Part shown: piece by piece, positions 16,553 through 25,348 of the stretch
Position numbering within the stretch: the stretch's first letter is position 1
Layout: each line of letters starts with the position of its first letter
DNA from: Pedobacter sp. ASV19
GTDB taxonomy: Bacteria; Bacteroidota; Bacteroidia; Sphingobacteriales; Sphingobacteriaceae
Length of the DNA stretch: 51,998 nt
NCBI RefSeq assembly: GCF_016429005.1
Contig: NZ_JAELTV010000005.1
Location: forward strand, 1-51,998
Reading direction: 5' to 3'
Translations under genes and position numbers: made by a program
Notes under the pieces: model-generated
Database searches by the model: none
What the model was told of the DNA's origin: nothing
What the model saw: the letters and a program-made list of their open reading frames with translations, nothing else

Positions 16553-18229
16553 ATGGAAAATACATACGACGCAATTGTAGTTGGTTCCGGGATCAGCGGG
16601 GGCTGGGCCGCAAAGGAACTTTGTGAAAAAGGCTTAAAAGTCCTGATGTTAGAAAGAGGTGGTCCTTACGATCATATTAAAGATTATAAAACTGCTCAGA
16701 AAAATCCATGGGAGTTTGAACACCGCGGAAATACCACGACCGAACAAAGAAAGAAATATCCCGTCATCCATCGTGGCTGGGCAGCTTCAGAAGCCATAAT
16801 GGATGCCTGGGCAAATGAAGAAGATTGTCCCTATACAGAAATTAAACCCTTTACCTGGTGGCGAAGTTATAGGATGGGAGGACGTTCTATTTTATGGGGA
16901 CGACAGTCTTATCGCTGGAGTCAAATGGATTTTGAAGCAAATGAGAAAGAAGGTATAGCAACACCATGGCCAATTGGTTATGCTGATCTGGCTCCATGGT
17001 ATGACCATGTAGAGAAATTTGCGGGAATCAGCGGTTCTCATGAAAATCTTGCACATTTGCCAGACGGACACTTTTTGCCGCCTATGGAGCTGAACTGTGT
17101 GGAAAAAGACATGGCTGCAAGAATCAAAAAGCATTATAATGAAAAGAGGCATTTGATCATTGGCCGGACTGCAAATCTTACGGCTGAGATTCCCGGACGA
17201 ACAAAATGTCAGTTTAGAAACAGATGCTGGGAAGGATGTCCTTTTGGTGGGTATTTCAGTACCCAATCTTCTACCTTACCATCGGCAATGAAAACAGGAA
17301 ATCTGACCGTAAGACCTTATTCCTTAGTAAAGCAGGTTTTGTATGATAAGGATACTAAAAAAGCAAGAGGAGTGGAGATTCTGGATACTGAAAACAATCA
17401 AACTTATGAGTTTAAAAGTAAAATCGTCTTTTTATGTGCTTCAACATTAAACACTGCATGGATTTTATTCAATTCGGCAACTGATGTATGGCCAGGTGGA
17501 TTGGGAAGCAGTAGTGGCGAATTAGGACACAATGTAATGGACCATCATTATAATATAGGTGCTTCGGGAACTGTTGAAGGTTATGAGGATCAATATGTAT
17601 TTGGGCGGAGAGCGAACGGTTTTTACATTCCAAGATTTGCCAATTTAGGTGGTGATAAAAGAGATTATCTACGTGGTTTTGGTTACCAGGGGAGTGCAAG
17701 CAGAGAGGGATGGGGCAGAGAGATTGCTGAGTTAAATATTGGCGGAGATTTTAAAGATGCTTTAACAGAACCAGGCCAATGGACAATCGGAGCAACTGCA
17801 TTTGGTGAAATTCTTCCTTATCATGAGAATAAAGTTTCGCTGGATCCTCATAAGAAAGATAAATGGGGCCTGCCTGTTTTAGCCATGGATGCAGAATTAA
17901 AAGAGAATGAATTCAAAATGCGCAAAGATATGCAGGAAGAAATGCGGGCGATGTTTGATGCTGTAGGCGTAAAAAATGTTCGTACCTGGGATGGTGGGCA
18001 TGCTTTAGGGCATGGTATTCATGAGATGGGAACGGCAAGAATGGGCAGGGACCCAAAAACATCAGTTCTGAATAAATGGAACCAGGTATGGGATTGTATG
18101 AATGTATTTGTTACTGATGGTGCCTGCATGACTTCATCTGCCTGCCAAAACCCTTCGTTAACCTATATGGCGCTGACAGCAAGAGCTGTAGATTATGCCG
18201 TGAATGAGTTAAAGAAAAATAATATTTAG
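16553..18229 (+). CDS. GMC-family FAD oxidoreductase (sugar/polyol dehydrogenase type)
   Basis: A 558-residue flavoenzyme. The FAD-binding Rossmann motif GSGISGG is at residues 11-17, with the ribose-binding Glu34 in MLERGG. The C-terminal GMC domain shows HEMGTARMG and DGACMTSSACQNPSLTYMAL, where the catalytic His/Asn pair is expected. A cysteine-containing stretch, RNRCWEGCPFGGY, is typical of the bacterial gluconate 2-dehydrogenase large-subunit group. It oxidises a sugar or cyclitol hydroxyl with electrons passed to a membrane acceptor; the substrate is unknown. It lies 4 nt before the gene for its small subunit and has no signal peptide of its own, so it may be co-exported through the partner's twin-arginine signal. 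Confidence 0.92.
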   Translation: MENTYDAIVVGSGISGGWAAKELCEKGLKVLMLERGGPYDHIKDYKTAQKNPWEFEHRGNTTTEQRKKYPVIHRGWAASEAIMDAWANEEDCPYTEIKPFTWWRSYRMGGRSILWGRQSYRWSQMDFEANEKEGIATPWPIGYADLAPWYDHVEKFAGISGSHENLAHLPDGHFLPPMELNCVEKDMAARIKKHYNEKRHLIIGRTANLTAEIPGRTKCQFRNRCWEGCPFGGYFSTQSSTLPSAMKTGNLTVRPYSLVKQVLYDKDTKKARGVEILDTENNQTYEFKSKIVFLCASTLNTAWILFNSATDVWPGGLGSSSGELGHNVMDHHYNIGASGTVEGYEDQYVFGRRANGFYIPRFANLGGDKRDYLRGFGYQGSASREGWGREIAELNIGGDFKDALTEPGQWTIGATAFGEILPYHENKVSLDPHKKDKWGLPVLAMDAELKENEFKMRKDMQEEMRAMFDAVGVKNVRTWDGGHALGHGIHEMGTARMGRDPKTSVLNKWNQVWDCMNVFVTDGACMTSSACQNPSLTYMALTARAVDYAVNELKKNNI

Positions 18230-18233
18230 CCTT

Positions 18234-18842
18234 ATGGAAAGAAGAGAACTTTTAAAAATGATTGCGTTGCTCACAGGTGGCGTGATGATCGGGGGGAATG
18301 CTTTGCTGGTTGGTTGTAGTCCTGGAAAAAAGGAATCAAAAAATGCAATAGATTTTACTCCGGAAGAAGTAGATTTTTTGAACGAAGTTTCAGAAACCAT
18401 TTTGCCTGCTACTAAAAGCCCTGGCGCTAAAGCAGCTAAGGTTGGCACTTTTATGACGTTTATGGTCAATGATTGTTATGAAGATAAAGATCAAAAAACT
18501 TTTTATGCAGGTATTGGTCAACTTGATGCAGCCTGTAAAAAAATGCATGGTTCAGGTTTTTTAAAAGTGACTCCGGCACAAAGAGAGTCGTTATTAGTAA
18601 ACCTTGATAAAGAAGCGAAAGAGTATCAGTCCAAAAAAGGCGGTTTAGAAGAAGTAGAGCGTAAAAAGAATAAAGACTTTGCTGGCCTGCCAAATCATTA
18701 TTTCACCATGATGAAGCAATTGACCTTGCTGGGGTATTTCACCTCAGAAGCTGGTTGTACGCAAGCATTAAGATATATTGCTGTGCCTGGACGCTTCGAT
18801 GGAGCTGTTCCTTATAAAAAGGGCGATAAAGCCTGGGCTTAA
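18234..18842 (+). CDS. Gluconate 2-dehydrogenase subunit 3 family lipoprotein
   Basis: A 202-residue small subunit. The N-terminus MERRELLKMIALLTGG resembles a twin-arginine signal (Arg3-Arg4) and is followed by a lipobox ending at Cys28 (LLVGC). The body contains FTPEEVDFLNEVSETILPAT and the late GYFTSEAGCTQALRY motif of this family. The subunit is thought to escort and anchor the GMC flavoprotein in the periplasm. No cytochrome c subunit gene is present, so the electron acceptor must be elsewhere. It ends before a large bidirectional hairpin. Confidence 0.9.
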   Translation: MERRELLKMIALLTGGVMIGGNALLVGCSPGKKESKNAIDFTPEEVDFLNEVSETILPATKSPGAKAAKVGTFMTFMVNDCYEDKDQKTFYAGIGQLDAACKKMHGSGFLKVTPAQRESLLVNLDKEAKEYQSKKGGLEEVERKKNKDFAGLPNHYFTMMKQLTLLGYFTSEAGCTQALRYIAVPGRFDGAVPYKKGDKAWA

Positions 18843-18891
18843 TTTATGGCCCGGTTCTTTGGTATGGCCACCTTGCCAATTATGCTCCCAG

Positions 18892-18985
18892 AAAAAAGAA
18901 GGTATAAGAGAGAAGGCCTTTTAAGGTTTGCGGGCTTTTCGGCCCGCCTAAGCTTAGGCAGCCTTCGATCTTATCCTTCTTTTTT
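18892..18985. terminator. Large nested bidirectional terminator hairpin
   Basis: The outer arms AAAAAAGAAGG-TATAAGA (from 18892) and TCTTATCCTTCTTTTTT (18969-18985) pair with one bulged base. Inner pairs AAGGC/GCCTT and a compact GCGGGC-TTTTCG-GCCCGC hairpin (18930-18947) are stacked inside. An A-run at one end and a T-run at the other let it act in both directions. It lies between the + strand GMC small-subunit gene and the - strand susD. Confidence 0.85.
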
Positions 18986-19000
18986 ATAAAAGTAAACGGT

Positions 19001-20602
19001 TTAATAACCTGGATTCTGCTTTAAATTAGGGTTTTTCGCAATTTCATCCTGCGGAATTGGAAATAAACTGCGGGTTGGGGATTTCGGGGAATGGTTAAAC
19101 CATTGTTTAGTCTCATATATCCCAAAGCGGATCAGGTCCTGACGACGATGTGCTTCAGCAGCAAATTCCCATCCCAGTTCATCCAGGAAGCGGCCATATT
19201 TAATATCAGCACCACCACTTGAAGCAGATATCGTTCCATCAGGTGCCTGCAACCCGTACTGATAAATACTTCCTTTAAGCAGGTCTGCACCACTTACAGT
19301 AGCTTTGGATGCATTGCTTTTAAAGGCACGCTGTCTTACCTGGGTAACCAGGCTAGCCGCCCCGTCAGGGTCACCAGTTCTCAGCAAGGCTTCTGCTTTC
19401 ATCATCAGCACATCTCCGTAACGAAGAAAAGGAAAGTCATTGTCCAGATTGTTGGTGGCTTTTTGTTTGATCACAAATTTTCCGATTCTAAAACCTGCAT
19501 TGCTCGGCGCAACAATTCCATCCAAACCACCCATTCCTGGTACCGAGTTAACATAAGAGATAAGTACCTGTCCGGTTAAAGGATTGGATTGTGGCCCCTG
19601 GATCCAGGAGTCTTTCAGCCTGCTGTCTTCTGGATCATAAGTGTTGATAAACTGAGGCACAGCGCAGTTACCACCCCATGGTTGAGCAGTCATCTGATAT
19701 ACGCCCTGGCTCAGAGGATCCAATGTTTTCATGTGGATCTGGTTGCCTACGCCATAAATTTCATCATATGGAATGGCAAATATAATTTCTGCAGAGTTCT
19801 GGTTGGTATAAGTAAATACATCTGAGTAATTATTGTCCAGACGGTATTTGCCACTGGCTATAATATCATTGGCTTCTTTAATACATTTTGCATATTCAGC
19901 GGTACCTACATAAACTTCTGAGTTGAGGTATATTTTGGCTAGTAAGGCTTTTACACCCCATTTGTTTAACCTTCCGTAGGTGGTTTTTGCATCTTCGCTC
20001 AGCGATGGCATAATTTCATTGAGTTCTTTTACAACGAATGCATACACTTCGGCCCTGGTGTTTTGTTTAGGCAGGGTTTTATCATTAGGGTCTACTTTGG
20101 TAATGATCGGTACATTTCCGTGGTTGTCCAGCAACAGGTAATAGCCAAAGGCCCTGACTGCACGGAGTTCTGCCACTACACCTGCCTTGATATCACCCAG
20201 CTGAAGGGTGCCGGCATCAATTTGAGAAAGGATGGTATTGGTTTTGGTAATGGTGGCAAAGGCATTTATCCAGGTGTTGTATGGTTGCCATTCCTGAGTA
20301 GTCCAGGTATGCTGGTGCATCCGGCGGTAGGTTCCGGCATCATCCCATCCGTTTGGACGAACAGGTGTAATGATGCAGTCTGCAGCCTCTTCCTGCAGGT
20401 CAAAATACCCCTGCCATCCACACATCACCGTTCTGAGAGAGGCATAGGTAGGTGCCAGAATGGTTGGAAGATCTTTTTCGGTTGGAGTGAACTTGGAAGG
20501 AAGCACTTCAGAATAGACTTCTTCATCCAGTTTGGTACAAGAGCTCAGGGTGCCTGCACATCCAAAAGCTGCAATAAGTATATATAATATTTTTGTTTTC
20601 AT
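19001..20602 (-). CDS. RagB/SusD family outer-membrane lipoprotein
   Basis: A 533-residue surface nutrient-binding protein. The signal peptide ends in a lipobox with Cys22 (GTLSSC), and the mature start CTKLDEEVYSEVLPSKF is typical. SusD features include VVAELRAVRAFGYYLLLDNHG in the N-terminal helices, FPFLRYGDVLMMKAEALLR in the C-terminal half, and the closing LFPIPQDEIAKNPNLKQN. It begins 18 nt after its SusC partner. No carbohydrate enzyme belongs to this operon. The divergent neighbours are a prolyl peptidase and the hydroxyproline pathway, so a glycopeptide or peptide ligand is possible but unproven. Confidence 0.94.
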   Translation of the reverse strand: MKTKILYILIAAFGCAGTLSSCTKLDEEVYSEVLPSKFTPTEKDLPTILAPTYASLRTVMCGWQGYFDLQEEAADCIITPVRPNGWDDAGTYRRMHQHTWTTQEWQPYNTWINAFATITKTNTILSQIDAGTLQLGDIKAGVVAELRAVRAFGYYLLLDNHGNVPIITKVDPNDKTLPKQNTRAEVYAFVVKELNEIMPSLSEDAKTTYGRLNKWGVKALLAKIYLNSEVYVGTAEYAKCIKEANDIIASGKYRLDNNYSDVFTYTNQNSAEIIFAIPYDEIYGVGNQIHMKTLDPLSQGVYQMTAQPWGGNCAVPQFINTYDPEDSRLKDSWIQGPQSNPLTGQVLISYVNSVPGMGGLDGIVAPSNAGFRIGKFVIKQKATNNLDNDFPFLRYGDVLMMKAEALLRTGDPDGAASLVTQVRQRAFKSNASKATVSGADLLKGSIYQYGLQAPDGTISASSGGADIKYGRFLDELGWEFAAEAHRRQDLIRFGIYETKQWFNHSPKSPTRSLFPIPQDEIAKNPNLKQNPGY

Positions 20603-20620
20603 GATGTTATCAGTTAATGC

Positions 20621-23599
20621 TTAAAAAGAGACGTTAAGGCCTGCGGTGAATGTTCTTGTGGTTGGATAAGTATCTCTGTTTTCGATACCTGGTGCAAAGC
20701 TGAAATCGCCGGTATAACTTACGGCTTCCGGATCCAGGCCTTTGTATTTTGTAATGGTAAACAGGTTCAATGCAGAAACGTATATCCTGAGGTTCCTGAT
20801 TCCTTTGATCAGTTTATCGGAAAAGGTATAACCTAGAGTAACGTTGTCAATTTTCACATAATCTCCTTTTTCAATATAATCACTTACATAAACCAGATCG
20901 CTGTTCAGTGTTTTTCCGTATTTTGGATCGTAGGCGGTTTTTAAAGCATTATAGGCTTTATTAACCGGGTTTTCATAATACATCCGCTGCATATTCAGTA
21001 CATTATGTCCAAAGGCACCTCTAACATTGACTTCGAAATCAAAGTTTTTGATCTTAAAGGTATTGTTCCAGCCCAGCAGGTATTTAGGGATACCGTTTCC
21101 ATAGTATTGCCTGTCATCATCACTGGATTGAGAAATAGGGATGACCTTGCCGTCTTTGCTTTCTACCAGCCATTTTCCGTTGTCGTCTATACCTACGCTT
21201 TTAAGTACGAAGAACTGACCTATCGGTCCACCTACTTTTACACGGTGCGTATAGGTTTGTATCGGTTCACCGGTGCCCCCTTCATTAATAAAGTCTATAG
21301 TGACATCGAATTTATCATTGGATAGATTGACCAGTTTGTTTTTATTGGTGGAATAGGTAATGCTGGAATTCCATTTAAAGAGTTTGGTATCTACTGCCTT
21401 TACATTGATCAAGGCTTCGAAGCCGGAGTTTTTCATGGTGCCGGCATTGAGCAGCATGTTCCCGGTCAGGAATGGGGGAGTTGGTACCGCAAAATCGTAG
21501 AGGAGATCATTTACGGTCCTGGTGTAATAATCCAACGATCCGGTGATCCTGTTTTTAAATAAACCGAAATCTATCCCTGCATTATACTCTGTCTTTCTTT
21601 CCCAGCGAAGATCAGGATTGAAATTTCTGGCCGGAACAAAACCAGGTACCCATTTGCCATCAATATAGGCGCCTTCTCGATAGTCATATTTATAGCTGGT
21701 TTGCGAGTTATAAGGATCACTGGCAATCGTACCGGTTACACCGTATCCTGCCCTTAATTTTAAATCAGAAATTTCAGGAACAGCCTTCATAAAATCTTCC
21801 TTACTTACCCGCCAGCCAACTGAAGCTGCCGGAAATGAACCCCAGTGATAATTGGCCCCAAATTTAGAAGAGCCCTCTCTCCGGATACTGGCCATAAACA
21901 AGTATTTTTCATTCCAGTTATAAGTCAACCTGCTAAAAAAACCAGCCAGTTGCCATTTATTTTTATTGCTGGTCATTTCGGCTTTTCCTTCCTTTAGAGC
22001 AGCTCCGGTTTCCAGATTGTTATAGCTATAGGCGTCAGTTGGGAAATCAAAATTTTTAGCTTCGAAATTTTCATTAACGGCATCCTGCCAGCTGTATCCT
22101 CCAAGAATGCTAAAGTTGTGATGACCTATACTTTTGGTATAATTAGTTGTAAATTCAACTAGATTTTCTGTGATGGCAGTAGTAGAACGGGAGGCTGTAC
22201 CATTGAGTTTTGATTTGGTCGTGTTTACGTGCTCGAAGGTGGTACTGCTTCCGTACAGATTATTGGTTTGAATATTAGAGGCCAGTAATTTGATACTCAG
22301 ATCTTTGATTGGGCGGTAATCCAAACTTCCGTTGATACGGGTTTCCCTAAGTTTGGCGTCGTTGGTGGCTTCGTTGATTCTGGATAAAGGATTGTCATAA
22401 AAATAGACGTCCCGTTCCTGCCATTTACCCTTTTCATTATAGATATTATCGGTTGGGTTGCGGATAATGGCCTGACGATAGGCGTAGCCATCTGCTCCAC
22501 CTTGTGAAGAGGTGATGCTGCGGTTAATGACGGTGATATTGGTTTTCAGTTTATCGTCGAACATGGAATGATTTAAGGCTGCGCGTACCGTTAAACGTTT
22601 CTGTCCGGTCTTTAGAAATATACCTTCCCAATCCCGGTAGTTTACAGAACCGCTGAAATTGGTGGTGGAATTTCCGCCAAATAGACTAAGGTTATGGTTC
22701 TGGCTTACCGGATTTTGTAAGATCTCGTCCAGCCAGTTGGTGTTGCCCCCGTAATCAGTATATTTAACCCCCTGACTGATCAGCCGGCGATAATCATCAG
22801 CAGTAAGCATTTCGGGCTTTTTAACAATCTTTTGGATATTTACATAATTGGTGTATTCAATAGTTGATTTGGATCCCGTTGGATTTTTCCTGGTGGTGAT
22901 TAAGATGACACCGCCAGTTGCCCGGGTTCCATAAATTGCAGCTGCAGAACCGTCTTTTAAAACGTCAATAGCTTCTATATCTTCAGGTGCAACGGTATTT
23001 AGCGAACCGGGAATACCATCGATTAAGACCAGGGGTTCTGAGGTACCATGGAGAGAATTCAATCCACGAAGATTAATCTGTGTGCCACCTGTTGGATCTC
23101 CCGAAGGGGTTGTGATCCTTAAACCCGCCACTTTTCCCTGTATCAGCTGGCCTGCATCTCTAACCGTACCTTTGGTAAAGTCTTCTGCCTTGACGGTGGC
23201 AATTGAACTGGTCACTTCCCCTCTTTTCTGCGTGCCGTAGCCCACCACGACCACTTCGTTCAAACCTTTTGATTCGGGCTGAAGCAGGATATTGATCTCC
23301 TGCCGGCCATTAACTGGCACTTCCAGCTGCGTATAACCTATATAGGTAACGATCAATGTGGCATCTGTACGGCTCACTTTCAGGTTATAGTTTCCATTGT
23401 TGTCTGCCAGAGTACCATTGGTGGTGCCTTTTTCTTTAACAGAAACGCCAATCAGAGGCGTGTTGTCCATAGCATCCCGCACCTTTCCTTTAATGTTCAG
23501 GTTGCTCTGGGCAGCGGAAACCTGGTAAATTAAACAGAGCATCAAAAGAGAAAGGCATCTTTTGATGGTGTCGTTCATGTGGTTTTTGGTTAGTGTCAT
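20621..23599 (-). CDS. SusC/RagA family TonB-dependent outer-membrane transporter
   Basis: A 992-residue transporter. After a signal peptide ending near SAAQ comes a carboxypeptidase-regulatory-like domain (about 35-115). The plug begins with VVVVGYGTQKRGEVTSSIAT and contains the family motif LVLIDGIPGSLNTVAPEDIE, and a C-terminal beta-barrel ends with aromatic-rich TAGLNVSF. There is no N-terminal STN domain, so signalling through a FecR-type anti-sigma is not expected. An in-frame ATG at 23578 (MNDTIKRC) is an equally good start. Together with the SusD it forms an import system for an unidentified substrate. Confidence 0.95.
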   Translation of the reverse strand: MTLTKNHMNDTIKRCLSLLMLCLIYQVSAAQSNLNIKGKVRDAMDNTPLIGVSVKEKGTTNGTLADNNGNYNLKVSRTDATLIVTYIGYTQLEVPVNGRQEINILLQPESKGLNEVVVVGYGTQKRGEVTSSIATVKAEDFTKGTVRDAGQLIQGKVAGLRITTPSGDPTGGTQINLRGLNSLHGTSEPLVLIDGIPGSLNTVAPEDIEAIDVLKDGSAAAIYGTRATGGVILITTRKNPTGSKSTIEYTNYVNIQKIVKKPEMLTADDYRRLISQGVKYTDYGGNTNWLDEILQNPVSQNHNLSLFGGNSTTNFSGSVNYRDWEGIFLKTGQKRLTVRAALNHSMFDDKLKTNITVINRSITSSQGGADGYAYRQAIIRNPTDNIYNEKGKWQERDVYFYDNPLSRINEATNDAKLRETRINGSLDYRPIKDLSIKLLASNIQTNNLYGSSTTFEHVNTTKSKLNGTASRSTTAITENLVEFTTNYTKSIGHHNFSILGGYSWQDAVNENFEAKNFDFPTDAYSYNNLETGAALKEGKAEMTSNKNKWQLAGFFSRLTYNWNEKYLFMASIRREGSSKFGANYHWGSFPAASVGWRVSKEDFMKAVPEISDLKLRAGYGVTGTIASDPYNSQTSYKYDYREGAYIDGKWVPGFVPARNFNPDLRWERKTEYNAGIDFGLFKNRITGSLDYYTRTVNDLLYDFAVPTPPFLTGNMLLNAGTMKNSGFEALINVKAVDTKLFKWNSSITYSTNKNKLVNLSNDKFDVTIDFINEGGTGEPIQTYTHRVKVGGPIGQFFVLKSVGIDDNGKWLVESKDGKVIPISQSSDDDRQYYGNGIPKYLLGWNNTFKIKNFDFEVNVRGAFGHNVLNMQRMYYENPVNKAYNALKTAYDPKYGKTLNSDLVYVSDYIEKGDYVKIDNVTLGYTFSDKLIKGIRNLRIYVSALNLFTITKYKGLDPEAVSYTGDFSFAPGIENRDTYPTTRTFTAGLNVSF

Positions 23600-23901
23600 A
23601 TTGTTGTTGTGTTAGGTTGGTTATTGTTTTCCGCAGCATGGCGAAAGGAGAAATTAAAGTTACTTGGGCCTGGTAACATGTTTTCTTCGGATTTTAGCAC
23701 ATATCGGCAACTTTTTAGCTGGTTAAGACTACTGCTGTTTTTCGGGAAATTGTTTTAGGGAGGAAAGGAGGGGTTTTGTTTCAGTACTGCTTCCTCCTTT
23801 GGATGTAGAAGAGTATGATTTTTGCTCATTTTGGCGAATATATTGTTGATATAGGTTAATATCCTGCCGATACGATACTCGTATTAGGATAATTTTGAAT
23901 T
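23600..23901. other. Divergent intergenic region, susC / aminopeptidase P
   Basis: A 302-bp gene-free region that must hold both promoters. An 8-bp inverted repeat AAAGGAGG...CCTCCTTT spans 23764-23800. A nested palindrome lies at 23861-23891. A TAATTTTG match to the Bacteroidota -7 box (TAnnTTTG) is at 23890-23897, but it is very close to the ATG at 23902 and lacks a -33 partner. Confidence 0.6.
23861..23891. promoter_or_regulatory. Nested palindrome upstream of aminopeptidase P, candidate operator
   Basis: ATCCT, then GCCG, then ATACGA-TAC-TCGTAT (23870-23884), then T and AGGAT: an inner perfect 6-bp palindrome inside an outer 5-bp one. It ends about 11 bp before the start codon at 23902, where a regulator could block transcription or translation. 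The protein that binds it is unknown; the AraC regulator of the hydroxyproline locus is one candidate. Confidence 0.4.
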
Positions 23902-25248
23902 ATGTTTTCAAAAGATATATATATTCAAAGAAGAAGAATACTGGCCAGTCGTATCGGAAAAGGCCTCATTCTTTTACCTGGTAACCGGGAACAGGGGATG
24001 AATTACAAAGACAATCATTATCCCTTTAGACAAGACAGTACATTTTTATATTATACCGGAATTGATTTGCCGGACCTGGTTTTCGTGATGGATCTGGACG
24101 GGGGTGAGGAATATGTTTACGGCGAGGAACAAAGTCTGGAAGATACAGTTTGGACGGGCCCTTTACCTTCATTGCTTTCTATGGCAGAGAAATCTGGACT
24201 GGAGCAGGTTCGCCGCATTTCTTCGCTTAAGGATGTGCTGAAAGGTGGTTCCGCCATACATTATCTGCCGCCTTACCGTGCAGATGTACATCTGTTGTTG
24301 CAAAGCTGGGGGATCAGTGAAAAGCCTTCTGTAGAACTGATACAGGCCGTTGTATTGCAGAGGTCTTATAAGCAGGCAGAGGAGGTTATTCAAATTGAGC
24401 AGGCCATTGACGTGAGTGTGGCCATGCAGAGAAAAGCGATGGAACTTGCCCGGCCCGGGGTCCGGGAATCTGAAATTGCAGCACAACTGCAGGCCATAGC
24501 GGTTTCGGAAGGCGGGAATCTTGCTTTTCCCACTATACTGACGGTGAACGGACAGTTTCTACACAATCACGCCAGTCATGAGGTGCTCCGGAACGGGCAA
24601 ATGGTACTTTGCGATTGCGGTGCTGAAAATCAAATGCATTATGCGGGCGACCTGACCAGAACATTTCCGGTAAGTGGTGTTTTTACATCACGTCAGAAAG
24701 AGATTTATAACATTGTATTAAATGCACATGAAAGTGCTATTGCAGCATTGAAACCAGGTATACTTTTTAAAGAGGTGCATTTGCTGGCTTGTGAACAATT
24801 GGCTTCAGGATTGAAAGCCATTGGTTTGATGAAAGGAGACCCAAAGGAAGCTGTGGAACAGGGTGCACACGCTTTGTTTTTTCAATGCGGTTTAGGTCAT
24901 ATGATGGGACTGGATGTACATGATATGGAAAATCTGGGAGAACAATATGTAGGCTATACTCCAGACCTGCAAAAGAGTACTGAATTTGGATTGAAGTCAC
25001 TAAGGCTTGGTAGAGCCCTGGAGCCGGATTTCGTACTTACTGTAGAACCTGGGATCTATTTTATTCCTCAGCTGATTGAAGAGTGGAAAGCCACAGGTAA
25101 GTATTCGGATTTTATCAATTATGAAGCCGTAGAAGCTTATAAAGATTTTGGCGGAATCCGCGTAGAAGAGGATTTCCTGATCACTTCAAACGGTAGTCGT
25201 TTACTGGGAACACCATTAAGCAAAAGGATTGAAGAAATTGAAAGCTAA
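23902..25248 (+). CDS. Aminopeptidase P family (M24B) Xaa-Pro peptidase
   Basis: A 448-residue cytoplasmic metallopeptidase that removes N-terminal residues preceding proline. An N-terminal creatinase-like domain (1-165) precedes the pita-bread domain. Metal ligands are visible: Asp238 in CDCGAE, Asp250 in YAGDLTRTFPV, the His in GLGHMMGLDVHD, Glu in TVEPGIYF and Glu in GIRVEEDFL. The length and domain order match E. coli PepP. It leads the hydroxyproline gene group and would release imino acids from peptides. A second, longer aminopeptidase P lies at 33029-34780. Confidence 0.93.
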   Translation: MFSKDIYIQRRRILASRIGKGLILLPGNREQGMNYKDNHYPFRQDSTFLYYTGIDLPDLVFVMDLDGGEEYVYGEEQSLEDTVWTGPLPSLLSMAEKSGLEQVRRISSLKDVLKGGSAIHYLPPYRADVHLLLQSWGISEKPSVELIQAVVLQRSYKQAEEVIQIEQAIDVSVAMQRKAMELARPGVRESEIAAQLQAIAVSEGGNLAFPTILTVNGQFLHNHASHEVLRNGQMVLCDCGAENQMHYAGDLTRTFPVSGVFTSRQKEIYNIVLNAHESAIAALKPGILFKEVHLLACEQLASGLKAIGLMKGDPKEAVEQGAHALFFQCGLGHMMGLDVHDMENLGEQYVGYTPDLQKSTEFGLKSLRLGRALEPDFVLTVEPGIYFIPQLIEEWKATGKYSDFINYEAVEAYKDFGGIRVEEDFLITSNGSRLLGTPLSKRIEEIES

Positions 25249-25321
25249 AGACTGAGATTTACGTGTTAATATAAAGCCAGTATGCGGTAATTTTCTGGTA
25301 AAAAGCCATTTTATTAGGCTT

Positions 25322-25329
25322 TAAATTTG
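25322..25329 (+). promoter_or_regulatory. Possible -7 promoter element, TAAATTTG
   Basis: It matches the Bacteroidota TAnnTTTG consensus and lies 19 bp before the ATG of the deaminase gene, in the 100-nt gap after aminopeptidase P. No clear TTTG -33 element is found at 19-21 bp upstream, so the call is tentative. Confidence 0.3.
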
Positions 25330-25348
25330 AAATAAAAATTGAATATAT

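Noticed and set aside
20063-20587. A 174-codon frame on the + strand
   Set aside because: Antisense to the SusD gene; no protein-like features.
23764-23800. Inverted repeat AAAGGAGG...CCTCCTTT upstream of susC considered as a regulatory RNA
   Set aside because: The 21-nt loop and low-complexity purine arms make chance pairing likely; no promoter or terminator frames it.
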